NCBI GenBank assembly: GCA_946612455.1
Contig: CAMOER010000008.1
Location: 30,466 to 94,465, forward strand
DNA length: 64,000 bases
Direction: 5' to 3'
DNA from: UBA3305 sp002373555
GTDB taxonomy: Bacteria; Bacillota; Clostridia; Lachnospirales; Lachnospiraceae
The position numbers and the translations under genes are program-made. Shown one piece after another: positions 19,486-26,716 of the stretch. The notes beneath the pieces are model-generated. The model made no database searches, had not been told where the DNA came from, and saw only the letters and a list, made by a program, of their open reading frames with translations. Position 1 is the first letter of the stretch. Each line of letters begins with the position of its first letter.

Positions 19486-19785
19486 ATGAACAGAAAAGCA
19501 TTTCGAATGATTTCCGTTTTCATACTGCTGGCCGTGATCCTGATCGCCAGCTTCGGCGCACGTACAATGGCTACTTCCAGAAAAGATACACTGCCGCGGG
19601 CCTATTCATCTGTGCAGATCCTGCCGGGAGACACGCTCTGGTCCATTTCCGAGACGTACTGCGGGAGCAGTGATCCGCAGGATATCCGGGAATATGTCCG
19701 TGATCTGAAGGAGATGAACCATATCCTGAATGATACATCGCTCCGTGCAGGCGCCTATCTTATGATCTATACAGTCAAAAGATAA
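19486..19785 (+). CDS. yneA: LysM membrane protein, YneA-like SOS division suppressor
   Basis: A 99-residue protein with one N-terminal membrane segment (about 8-27) and an extracytoplasmic LysM domain (VQILPGDTLWSISETYC ... LRAGAYLMIY). This is the architecture of B. subtilis YneA and its analogues, which delay septation during the SOS response. ATG 19486 follows GGAGG by five bases; upstream in-frame codons lie within the promoter. Three LexA boxes precede it. LexA lies about 3 kb away in the same orientation, not divergent as in B. subtilis. The functional call rests on architecture plus regulation, since LysM proteins are common. Confidence 0.85.
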   Translation: MNRKAFRMISVFILLAVILIASFGARTMATSRKDTLPRAYSSVQILPGDTLWSISETYCGSSDPQDIREYVRDLKEMNHILNDTSLRAGAYLMIYTVKR

Positions 19786-19901
19786 GCCGGTGATAGAAGA
19801 GCAGTACACTAATATACGCTTACAGCAGAGGACTCCGGGTACTCCCACCTCTTATCCAATGCCCGGAGAACTCTGTTGTTTTTTATTGCCGACGTTTAAC
19901 A

Positions 19902-20957
19902 TCAGTCCTTCTTTTCTCTGAGCTGGACTTTATTCCTGGCACTGCGGCGTCGTTCGTCATCAAGCGCTGCATAGTGCTTCCGCGTGGTATTGACATCCGA
20001 GTGCCCGAGCACATCCGCGACCAGATAGATGTCGCCGGTTTCACGGTACAGATTCGTACCGTAGGTGCTGCGAAGCTTATGCGGAGTAATATTCTTTAAT
20101 GTCGTGACGGTCCTGGCATATTTTCTGACCAGATTCTCCACGCTGCGGACGCTCATCCTTTTGCGCTGCAGAGAAAGGAAAAATGCATCTTCATGTCCTT
20201 TTACGGGTATGATATGCTTCCGTTCATTCTCATAGACACGAAGCGCTTCCTCGACTTCATCGCCGAAATAAACGATGACTTCCTTGCCGCCTTTCCGGTG
20301 AATATGGATGCCGCCGTTCTTGAAATCGACATCATCCAGATTGAGCCCGATACATTCCGAAACTCGGATGCCGGTACCGAGCATGAGCGTCATCAGGGCC
20401 AGGTCCCGGATCTTTGTTTTTTCATGAAAAGCCTGCTGTTTTTCCGTCAGTTTTTCACCGGATTCGACCTGGTCCAGAAGATCGGCGACTTCATCGATAT
20501 CCAGACGGACGATTTCCTTTTCGTGCAGTTTCGGTAGCGAGATCAGGGCGGTCGGGTTGGTAAAGATCATTTCCTTTTTAAAGAAATAATTATAGAAAGT
20601 CTTTAAGGAAGACAATTTCCGCATGATGCCGCGTTCCTGGTTGATCCTTTCCGTATCCTCATTGGAATAATAACGAAGATGATCCATGTATTTTTCAAGA
20701 TCAAGGGCTTTGATCTTATCCAGATCGGAAACGACGTACGAAGTGATTTCACGATCGGTAAAATCCGGATGCGACTGATGCAGGTAATCAAAGAAGACAT
20801 GCAGATCGTAGGCGTAGGCGATTTTCGTGCGGGAGGAAGTCGTCTGGTCGATGCCGCGCATGAAAGTCGCGACGAAGTCCGGCAGGCCGGCAATCAGCTC
20901 GCGGAGTTTGATGGTGTTGGCTTTATCAAGCTGTTCGTGGTATGAACGGGAAGGCAT
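19902..20957 (-). CDS. Tyrosine recombinase (Xer-type)
   Basis: Site-specific recombinase of 351 residues with an N-terminal SAM-like core-binding domain (about 25-140) and a C-terminal catalytic domain. The catalytic set is complete: Arg in GTGIRVSE, the beta-hairpin Lys near RKGGKE, HKLRSTYG (HxxR), LGHSDVNTT (GH) and the nucleophile in KHYAAL. Size and sequence are closer to Xer/XerS-like housekeeping recombinases than to phage integrases. It has no excisionase or cargo genes, and its upstream DNA carries a striking inverted repeat and a long palindrome. It could be the dif-resolving Xer protein or a resident recombinase with a local site. Confidence 0.9.
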   Translation of the reverse strand: MPSRSYHEQLDKANTIKLRELIAGLPDFVATFMRGIDQTTSSRTKIAYAYDLHVFFDYLHQSHPDFTDREITSYVVSDLDKIKALDLEKYMDHLRYYSNEDTERINQERGIMRKLSSLKTFYNYFFKKEMIFTNPTALISLPKLHEKEIVRLDIDEVADLLDQVESGEKLTEKQQAFHEKTKIRDLALMTLMLGTGIRVSECIGLNLDDVDFKNGGIHIHRKGGKEVIVYFGDEVEEALRVYENERKHIIPVKGHEDAFFLSLQRKRMSVRSVENLVRKYARTVTTLKNITPHKLRSTYGTNLYRETGDIYLVADVLGHSDVNTTRKHYAALDDERRRSARNKVQLREKKD

Positions 20958-20996
20958 GAATACAGTCCTTTCTAAGTAAATGTTAAAAAAATCACA

Positions 20997-21029
20997 ATTA
21001 TGTAGGATAATTAAATAATCTTACATAAT
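20997..21029. repeat. 12-bp inverted repeat with 9-bp centre, upstream of the recombinase gene
   Basis: ATTATGTAGGAT (20997-21008) and ATCTTACATAAT (21018-21029) match at 11 of 12 positions around AATTAAATA. Arm length and spacing resemble a tyrosine-recombinase core site. It lies 40 bp upstream of the recombinase start codon and could equally be an operator for that gene. Confidence 0.6.
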
Positions 21030-21038
21030 CTGATGGAA

Positions 21039-21253
21039 TGAATCCGGCGACAACCGCTGCAGACAGTCACCGGCTGAAACTGTGTGTGAAGAGCGACAGG
21101 ATCGGGCGAAACCGCCGACTGGAAGCCAACACGCTTTATTCGTTGGCTGGAAGGAGTGCGTATGTTTCGTCCCGGATCCGAAGCAATCTGAGGACCCTGT
21201 TTCAGGCGGTGACTGTCTGCAGCGGCGTCACTCGAATGCATAATTCGGATTCA
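21039..21253. repeat. About 215-nt imperfect palindrome (giant hairpin)
   Basis: The outer arms 21039-21046/21246-21253 (8 bp), a perfect 19-bp block 21054-21072/21207-21225 extended after one mismatch by 7 bp (21074-21080/21199-21205), a further block 21104-21112/21164-21172 and the apex stem 21124-21130/21142-21148 are all complementary in register. As DNA or RNA this would fold into one long rod with internal loops. The arms are GC-rich while the flanks are AT-rich. No credible protein is encoded: both strands give near-identical short frames simply because of the palindrome. Confidence 0.8.
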
Positions 21254-21279
21254 GTAAAACCTAAGACTTTCAGCGGTGG

Positions 21280-21309
21280 ATTCTTCAGGCTGCAGGCAGC
21301 CTTCAGAAT
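21280..21309. repeat. Second hairpin in the non-coding block
   Basis: ATTCT/AGAAT and AGGCTGC/GCAGCCT pair around a two-base mismatch on each side, giving a compact stem just after the giant palindrome. Confidence 0.5.
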
Positions 21310-21401
21310 GACAATTGATATCAAACGCTGATCACAGTTAAAATGTAATGAATCCGTTGAGGCGAACAGGTAAAACATGTAAGCCTTGAATAAAAATAAT
21401 T

Positions 21402-21439
21402 GCACCCAAACTTTACGAATCAGTTGCGGGCGGACTCGA
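21402..21439 (+). repeat. Direct repeat copy 1 (38 nt)
   Basis: Identical to copy 2 at 21470-21508 except for one missing base (CTTTACG against CTTTAACG). The copies are separated by 30 nt of unrelated sequence. A shorter inverted third copy of the core lies at 21540-21564. Confidence 0.75.
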
Positions 21440-21469
21440 AAAGCAAGTCAATCAACCGAAGTATTATCA

Positions 21470-21508
21470 GCACCCAAACTTTAACGAATCAGTTGCGGGC
21501 GGACTCGA
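21470..21508 (+). repeat. Direct repeat copy 2 (39 nt)
   Basis: Begins GCACCCAAACTTTAACGAAT and ends GGCGGACTCGA, as in copy 1. The period from copy to copy is 68 nt. Confidence 0.75.
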
Positions 21509-21539
21509 CAAGTAATACTTCATTAAATCATTGATTTTT

Positions 21540-21590
21540 CGCCCCCAACTATTCGTTAAAGTTTTCTTTTGCGAATAGTTGGGTTTATTT
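21540..21590. repeat. Inverted third copy of the repeat core within a 12-bp-stem hairpin
   Basis: On the minus strand 21564-21540 reads AACTTTAACGAATAGTTGGG and on, matching the core of the two direct repeats. It also forms one arm of a perfect 12-bp stem (21544-21555 with 21572-21583, 16-nt loop) followed by TTTATTT, so it may act as a terminator as well. Confidence 0.65.
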
Positions 21591-21713
21591 GGATCGTACC
21601 ACTCCATCGGATAAATGTCAACCGTTAACTCCTCCGAAGCATCTTTCTCCCACAAAAAACAGGGATAAACCCGTTTATCCCTGTCAAACCATTCTATACA
21701 GTTTTTCTCAGCC

Positions 21714-22382
21714 TCAGCTGCTTCCCTTCGGAATATACGGAATGATCGCACCAGCCACGCTGCTGATCGGCATTGTCTGCAGCAGCACCTTGCCGGGACC
21801 GGTCAGTACGGTATTAAACAGACCTTCGCCGCCGAACAATTTATTCTTCAGTCCCGGAACAGTTTGAATATCCATGCTGACACTTTCTTCAAAGCCGGCC
21901 ACATTTCCCGTGTCCACGATCAGGCTTTCCCCGGACCGCAGATCATATTCCACACATTCGCCGTCAATCTCGACAAAAGCGATTCCGTGTCCGGAAAGCT
22001 TCTGCATGATAAAGCCTTCACCGCCGAACAGCCCGACCGTTCCTTTCTTGCGGAAATGGACGCTCAGTTTGACGGATGACTCGGATGCCAGAAATGCGGA
22101 TTTCTGGAAGATCCAGCTGCCGGAGGACACATCGATCGGAAGGATCTTCCCGGGAAAGCTGGATCCGAATGCGATCATGCCGGAACCGCCTTTCGCGGTA
22201 TAGATATTCTGGAAAATACTCTCTCCGGAGAACATTCTGCCGAATCCTCCCGTACCGGATGTCTGCATTTCCATATTCGGAGACATCCAGACCATCGAGC
22301 CTTTCTCAGTGATCATCGCTTCATTCGGCTGCAGGCTGCATTCCACGACAGGGAAAGATCCGCCTATGATCTCATATTGCAT
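21714..22382 (-). CDS. TIGR00266/AIM24 family protein
   Basis: A 222-residue soluble beta-rich protein with the repeated Gly-rich pattern of the AIM24 (DUF124) family, for example GGFGRMFSGES, GTVGLFGGEGF and KLFGGEGLF, each ending a similar strand array. Bacterial members are abundant but have no firmly assigned biochemical role. The start ATG 22382 has GGAG upstream. The gene stands alone between the structured region and lexA and is divergent from lexA; its 3' side runs into the repeat region. Confidence 0.88.
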   Translation of the reverse strand: MQYEIIGGSFPVVECSLQPNEAMITEKGSMVWMSPNMEMQTSGTGGFGRMFSGESIFQNIYTAKGGSGMIAFGSSFPGKILPIDVSSGSWIFQKSAFLASESSVKLSVHFRKKGTVGLFGGEGFIMQKLSGHGIAFVEIDGECVEYDLRSGESLIVDTGNVAGFEESVSMDIQTVPGLKNKLFGGEGLFNTVLTGPGKVLLQTMPISSVAGAIIPYIPKGSS

Positions 22383-22462
22383 TGCATACTCTCCTTTCAG
22401 TCAAAATACAATTTATATATTATAAATAGCACAATTCAATTCATAAATCAATGATTTTATTT

Positions 22463-22502
22463 CGAACATTCGTTTGCATTTTGCCAGGATCCGTGCTACA
22501 AT
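22463..22502 (+). promoter_or_regulatory. lexA promoter with LexA box
   Basis: CGAACATTCGTTTG (22463-22476) is one mismatch from the LexA box and overlaps the -35 TTGCAT (22474-22479); TACAAT (22497-22502) is 17 nt downstream. A much weaker candidate box (three mismatches) lies at 22510-22523. Autoregulation of lexA is expected. Confidence 0.8.
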
Positions 22503-22555
22503 CTCTAACAGAACATACATTTGGGTATGCGTACTATTTCCCGGAGGTCGATCGC

Positions 22556-23188
22556 ATGGCTGGCAATGACAATCTTACCAAAAAGCAGGAACAGATCCTT
22601 GAATTCATCAGAGACCGTATTATGAAGAAAGGCTATCCGCCGGCTGTCAGAGAGATCTGTGAGGCCGTTGGCCTGAAATCCACCTCGAGTGTCCATGCCC
22701 ATCTCGAAAGCCTGGAAAAGAAAGGCTTCATCCGTCGTGATCCAACGAAACCCCGTGCCATTGAGATCGTAGACGATGATTACGGCATTTATCACGGTGA
22801 GATGACCCGGATCCCGATCATCGGTCAGGTAGCCGCCGGTCAGCCCATCCTGGCGGAGGAAAATATCTCCGGTTACTATCCCTTCCCCGCGGATCAGCTG
22901 CCGAACAATGAACTGTTCATGCTCTCCGTAAAGGGCGACAGCATGGTCAATATCGGTATTCTCGACGGCGATTATGTTCTTGTCGAACAGCAGCAGACAG
23001 CGAGCAACGGCGAAGTCGTGGTTGCGCTGGTCGATGATTCCGCGACCGTCAAGCGCTTTTATAAGGAGAAGGATCATATCCGTCTGCAGCCGGAAAATGA
23101 TCTCATGGATCCGATCATTGTTCCGGACTGTCAGGTGCTCGGCAGTGTGTTCGGCGTACTTCGTCTGATGAAGAACAGAAAAATGTAA
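22556..23188 (+). CDS. lexA: LexA repressor
   Basis: SOS repressor with an N-terminal winged helix (residues 1-70; the recognition region includes SSVHAHLESLEKKGFIRRD) and a C-terminal S24 self-cleavage domain. The Ala-Gly scissile bond is in QVAAGQP, the catalytic Ser in KGDSMVN and the Lys in SATVKRF. Length is 210 residues. ATG 22556 with CGGAGG upstream is preferred to earlier in-frame codons, which lie in the promoter. Three genes or gene units in this window carry its boxes or are typical SOS functions: the yneA-like gene, lexA itself and possibly the Y-family polymerase at 38.7-40.2 kb, although no good box was found there. Confidence 0.97.
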   Translation: MAGNDNLTKKQEQILEFIRDRIMKKGYPPAVREICEAVGLKSTSSVHAHLESLEKKGFIRRDPTKPRAIEIVDDDYGIYHGEMTRIPIIGQVAAGQPILAEENISGYYPFPADQLPNNELFMLSVKGDSMVNIGILDGDYVLVEQQQTASNGEVVVALVDDSATVKRFYKEKDHIRLQPENDLMDPIIVPDCQVLGSVFGVLRLMKNRKM

Positions 23189-23192
23189 ACAG

Positions 23193-23221
23193 AAAAAGCA
23201 GACCTTCGGGCCTGCTTTTTG
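23193..23221. terminator. Terminator between convergent lexA and rsfS
   Basis: AAAAAGCAG pairs with CTGCTTTTT around an inner CC-TTCG-GG tetraloop stem. The U-run on the plus strand serves lexA and the reverse strand also ends in U's. Confidence 0.85.
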
Positions 23222-23238
23222 CATGCAATGAATGCGGT

Positions 23239-23613
23239 TTATTCACCGATCTCTTCTTTTTCGATGATCTTTCCGTCTCTCCAGATCCTCTCAAGATCGA
23301 ACCATCTGCGGTCTTCTCTGGAAAAGACATTGACGACAATATCGCCGTAGTCCATCAGTACCCAGTTCGCAGCCTTGTAGCCTTCCAGGGAACGGCAGGC
23401 ATAACCGGCTTTATACATTTTTTCCTGTACATTTTCTACAAGCGCCTGTACATGGTTTGCATTCTCACCATTTGTGATGACATAATAATCGGCTATCGTT
23501 GAAACATCGTGAATGTCGATCACGGTGATATCGTCAGCCTTCTTCTCGTCAAGTGCGTCATAAGAGATCTGCAGCATTTTCTTGGCGTCTTCCATACTTC
23601 TTGCGTCGCTCAC
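23239..23613 (-). CDS. rsfS: Ribosome silencing factor RsfS
   Basis: Binds ribosomal protein L14 and blocks subunit joining in starvation. It is a 124-residue RsfS/Iojap protein with the typical ADYYVITNGEN and NWVLMDYGDIVVNVF segments. It starts 6 nt after the nadD-yqeK gene in the conserved obg-yhbY-nadD-yqeK-rsfS order. Confidence 0.96.
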   Translation of the reverse strand: MSDARSMEDAKKMLQISYDALDEKKADDITVIDIHDVSTIADYYVITNGENANHVQALVENVQEKMYKAGYACRSLEGYKAANWVLMDYGDIVVNVFSREDRRWFDLERIWRDGKIIEKEEIGE

Positions 23614-23619
23614 AGGATA

Positions 23620-24750
23620 TCACTCCTTTCTGCCGTTTACCAAATTTTTGTAATAATTATATGTTTCAATCGAAGCCGCGTCAATACAGGTTCCGGAGTT
23701 CCTTAAATAGGAAAGTGTATCTTCCAAAATACAATATATTGTTTTGTCGGGATCAGAAAATGCAAGTTTCCGGAGCATATCCAGATGCGGTGCTCTGTCC
23801 CGGCCGGGTTCTATATAGTCGGCGATGAAGATGATTTTTTCCAATACGCTCATCTCCGCCCGTCCGGTCGTATGCCAGCGGATCGCACCGAGGATCTCGG
23901 CGTCTCTGATGCCGTACTCTTCTCTTGCGATCACAGCACCTAACGGCGCATGTCCCAGCGCATCAGCCTCAGATTTTGCACAGTCGTGCAGAAGTGCCGC
24001 CAGTCTGGCTTTTTCCGGATGCGGATAATGCCAGGCAGAAGCCAGCGCTTCTGCTGTCTCGATCACACCGAGCGTATGCTGAAACCGGGAAGGCTTGATC
24101 CGTTTCTTCAACGAAGCAATGATCTCCGCTTCACTCTTCTGTTTCCCATACAGGCCATGTTCCGCGATATACCGGTTGACGGCGGGCTCCAGCATCGGAT
24201 GCGGAAGCTTGCCGTCGTAGATTTCCTGTCGGATTTGAGAGGAAGACACAGGCAGATCGGACAGCGGAAGGACATGGATCACTGCACTGTAGCGGTCTTT
24301 CATGTACTGCATATCCGCCTGCAGCTGCGCCTGATCACACTGGTCTTCTCTCGTGGCAAGGATCAGCTCAGCATGACGGCAGATCACTTCCGGTGCGAAC
24401 CAGGTCTTCATGCCGGCCAGGGAATCCGCGCCCAGAATAAAATACCATTTCACATCCGGACAGGCTCGCGAGAGCTCCAGAAGCGTATCGGCGGTAAACG
24501 TGTACCCCTGCCGTCTGATCTCGATGTCGGAACAGGTGAACAGCGGATCGTTCTGGATGGAAAGACGGACCATCTCCAGTCTGTGTTTTGCGCTGGTCAC
24601 ATTTCCGTGCAGCGTCTTAAAATAGGAATTGCCGGTCGGGATCACCATGACCTCATCCAGCCCGAGCATTTCCTGCGCGGCATGGCCGATGCGCTCATGG
24701 GCGAGATGGATGGGATCAAATGTTCCGCCGAGAATGCCGGTCTTTTTCAT
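23620..24750 (-). CDS. nadD: Fused nicotinate-nucleotide adenylyltransferase NadD and HD phosphohydrolase YqeK
   Basis: The N-terminal half (about residues 1-200) is NadD: GGTFDPIHLAHE holds the nucleotidyltransferase HxGH-like motif, and the SSSQIRQEIYDG (ISxTxxR-like) segment follows. It converts nicotinate mononucleotide to deamido-NAD. The C-terminal half (about 205-376) is a YqeK-type HD domain (LLHDCAKS, HAPLGAVIA, IFIADYIEPGRD), a family that hydrolyses Ap4A symmetrically. In B. subtilis these are two adjacent genes; here there is one frame. ATG 24750 follows GGAG by eight bases; the in-frame TTG at 24759 is less likely. Confidence 0.95.
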   Translation of the reverse strand: MKKTGILGGTFDPIHLAHERIGHAAQEMLGLDEVMVIPTGNSYFKTLHGNVTSAKHRLEMVRLSIQNDPLFTCSDIEIRRQGYTFTADTLLELSRACPDVKWYFILGADSLAGMKTWFAPEVICRHAELILATREDQCDQAQLQADMQYMKDRYSAVIHVLPLSDLPVSSSQIRQEIYDGKLPHPMLEPAVNRYIAEHGLYGKQKSEAEIIASLKKRIKPSRFQHTLGVIETAEALASAWHYPHPEKARLAALLHDCAKSEADALGHAPLGAVIAREEYGIRDAEILGAIRWHTTGRAEMSVLEKIIFIADYIEPGRDRAPHLDMLRKLAFSDPDKTIYCILEDTLSYLRNSGTCIDAASIETYNYYKNLVNGRKE

Positions 24751-24764
24751 AGGCTGCACTCCAA

Positions 24765-25055
24765 TCAGGGAAGAACGATGGGATCCTTTTTGTCGGGGTT
24801 GGGACGGTAGAGCACGATCTTCCTTCCAATCACGGTGACGACCGTCGAACGGGTCCTGTCGGCGATGGTCTCCGCGATCTCCCGGATATCATAGCCGCAG
24901 TTCTTCAGAACATTGAGCTTGATCAGCTCTCTTGCCTTGATGGCCTCTGCAGCGGAAGCGGTCACTTCCGGCGTTGCACCGTCCTTGCCGACATGAACGA
25001 CAGGATCAAGCTTTGCGGCGAGGCTCATCAGATAACTTCTCTGTTTGCTTGTCAT
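24765..25055 (-). CDS. yhbY: CRM-domain RNA-binding protein YhbY
   Basis: A 96-residue single CRM-domain protein that associates with pre-50S ribosomal particles. It has the typical opening MTSKQRSYLMSLAAKLDP and the KDGATPEV and ELIKLNVLKN segments. It sits between obg and nadD in the conserved ribosome-assembly cluster. Confidence 0.94.
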   Translation of the reverse strand: MTSKQRSYLMSLAAKLDPVVHVGKDGATPEVTASAAEAIKARELIKLNVLKNCGYDIREIAETIADRTRSTVVTVIGRKIVLYRPNPDKKDPIVLP

Positions 25056-25081
25056 TGTATTCTCCGATCAGGATCTAATCC

Positions 25082-26368
25082 TTATTTGTAATAGTCAAAA
25101 GCGAATCCGTACATGCGGACCGTATCGCCGTCCGTGATCCCAAGCGCTTCGAGATCGTCCAGGATCCCGCGGTCTTTCAGGAACTGCTGGAAGAACAGGA
25201 AGCCTTTCTCGGATTCCAGATTGGTATAGCCGAGCATCTTTTCGATCATCGGACCTTCGATCACATACTCTCCGTCCTCATTGACGGAAACTTCGTAGGG
25301 CAGATCCGGCACATTGTTCTTCGGAATGTATTCCTTCTCATAGACGACAGGTTCCTTGCCGATCTGCTGCAGACGCTCGTAAATCGCGTTTATAAGCTCA
25401 TTTACGCCCTTTCCAGTCACAGCCGATATCGGATATACCTTCATGCCTTCGGGCCCGAATTCGGCCGTAAGACGCGCGACAGGGTCCTCTTCGCCCTCTT
25501 CCGTCTGGATAATGTCTGTTTTGTTCGCAGCGATGATCTGCGGCACCTGCATCAGTTCGGGATTGAAGCGTTCAAGTTCGGCATTGATCGCACGGATATC
25601 TTCCACGGGATCACGGCCTTCGGAACCGGAGGCATCCACGATATGCACGAGCAGTCTGGTCCGCTCGATATGGCGCAGGAAATCATGCCCCAGTCCGATG
25701 CCTTCGGAGGCGCCGTCGATGAGTCCCGGGATGTCCGCGATCACGAAGCCTTTCCCGTTTCCCATATCCACCACGCCCAGATTCGGCTGCAGTGTAGTAA
25801 AATGATAATTTGCGATCTTCGGCCGGGCATTCGTTACTCTGGAAAGGAAGGTGGATTTGCCGACATTCGGATAGCCGAGCAGGCCGACATCCGCGATCAC
25901 CTTCAGTTCCAGTTCCACCATCAGCTCCTGTCCGGGCTGTCCGGGACGGGCATACTTCGGAGCCTGCATCGTGGAGGTTGCATAATGCATGTTGCCGGTA
26001 CCGCCTCTGCCGCCCCGCAGGACGACCTCCCGCTCATTGCCGCCGGACATATCCGCGATGACTTTTCCGCTCTCTGCTTCCCGGATGACGGTGCCTTCCG
26101 GCACCTTCAGGATCAGATCCTCCGCGGAAGCACCGGTGCATCTTCTCTTTCCGCCTTCCTTGCCGTTGGCAGCGACATATTTTCTTTTGTGACGGTAATC
26201 GGAAAGCGTGTTCATGCCTTTGTCGATCACAAAGACGATGTCGCCGCCCTTTCCGCCGTCGCCGCCGTCGGGTCCGCCGTCGGGCACATAAAGCTCGCGC
26301 CGGAAGCTGACGTGGCCGTCGCCGCCGTCGCCTGATTTTATATAGATCTTTGCGTGATCAGCAAACAT
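25082..26368 (-). CDS. obgE: GTPase Obg/CgtA
   Basis: Essential ribosome-assembly and stress GTPase. The Gly-rich Obg fold fills residues 1-158, the G domain carries GYPNVGKST, DIPGLIDGASEG and NKTD, and a C-terminal OCT domain is present. I place the start at ATG 26368 (MFADHAKIYIK) with GGAGGT upstream; the 14 extra in-frame codons overlap the preceding terminator. It is separated from rpmA by a terminator, so it likely has its own promoter or depends on read-through. Confidence 0.97.
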   Translation of the reverse strand: MFADHAKIYIKSGDGGDGHVSFRRELYVPDGGPDGGDGGKGGDIVFVIDKGMNTLSDYRHKRKYVAANGKEGGKRRCTGASAEDLILKVPEGTVIREAESGKVIADMSGGNEREVVLRGGRGGTGNMHYATSTMQAPKYARPGQPGQELMVELELKVIADVGLLGYPNVGKSTFLSRVTNARPKIANYHFTTLQPNLGVVDMGNGKGFVIADIPGLIDGASEGIGLGHDFLRHIERTRLLVHIVDASGSEGRDPVEDIRAINAELERFNPELMQVPQIIAANKTDIIQTEEGEEDPVARLTAEFGPEGMKVYPISAVTGKGVNELINAIYERLQQIGKEPVVYEKEYIPKNNVPDLPYEVSVNEDGEYVIEGPMIEKMLGYTNLESEKGFLFFQQFLKDRGILDDLEALGITDGDTVRMYGFAFDYYK

Positions 26369-26387
26369 AGTGACCTCCGTAGTGAGT

Positions 26388-26414
26388 AAAAAAGCCGGTG
26401 CGAAAAGCACCGGC
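26388..26414 (-). terminator. Terminator after rplU-rpmA
   Basis: GCCGGTGC/GCACCGGC (26394-26401 with 26407-26414) followed on the minus strand by a six-U run. Confidence 0.88.
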
Positions 26415-26424
26415 CAAAGTGTTG

Positions 26425-26694
26425 TTATTCCGTGACTTCGGTTCTGGGGTAAACGGAGACCTGCTTTTTGTCTCTGCCCTTACGCTCAAAACGTACAACG
26501 CCGTCTGCCGTAGCAAAGAGCGTGTCATCACTTCCACGTCCGACATTCACACCGGGATGGATGTGCGTGCCGCGCTGGCGGTAAAGGATATTACCGGCCA
26601 GAACAAACTGTCCGTCTGCTCTTTTTGCTCCCAAACGCTTTGACTCGGAATCTCTTCCGTTCTTGGTGGAGCCAACTCCCTTTTTATGTGCCAT
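26425..26694 (-). CDS. rpmA: 50S ribosomal protein L27, without the Firmicute N-terminal extension
   Basis: L27 reaches the peptidyl transferase centre with its N-terminus. The 89-residue protein starts directly MAHKKGVGSTKNGRDS. Most Firmicute L27 proteins carry an extra N-terminal peptide ending in a LQFFA-like motif that the protease Prp removes. Here an in-frame TGA lies 9 nt before the ATG and GGGGAGG fixes the start, so no extension is possible. The gene follows rplU by 22 nt, leaving no room for prp, which normally sits between them. Confidence 0.97.
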   Translation of the reverse strand: MAHKKGVGSTKNGRDSESKRLGAKRADGQFVLAGNILYRQRGTHIHPGVNVGRGSDDTLFATADGVVRFERKGRDKKQVSVYPRTEVTE

Positions 26695-26716
26695 GAATGT
26701 TCACCTCCCCTTGCGA

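Noticed and set aside
21039..21253. 6S RNA as an explanation of the long hairpin
   Set aside because: The size fits, but the long perfect 19-bp block, the lack of a clear promoter and the absence of a recognisable 6S central bubble argue against it. Not fully excluded.
21011..21331. Mirror-image reading frames on both strands over the palindrome
   Set aside because: Their similar translations follow from the palindromic DNA; start sites and codon use give no support for coding.
21402..21508. Two 38-nt repeats with a 30-nt spacer, CRISPR-like geometry
   Set aside because: Only two direct copies, a third copy is inverted, the repeats lack the usual internal palindrome and no cas gene is present. 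Interspersed or protein-binding repeats fit better.
19902..21590. Integrative element or prophage around the recombinase
   Set aside because: No excisionase, replication, cargo or structural genes, and both flanks are core SOS genes.
21467..21751. 94-residue reading frame on the minus strand
   Set aside because: It runs into the repeats at its end, overlaps the 3' end of the AIM24-family gene at its start, has no ribosome site and no recognised relative. It may be a relic but I cannot support it as a gene.
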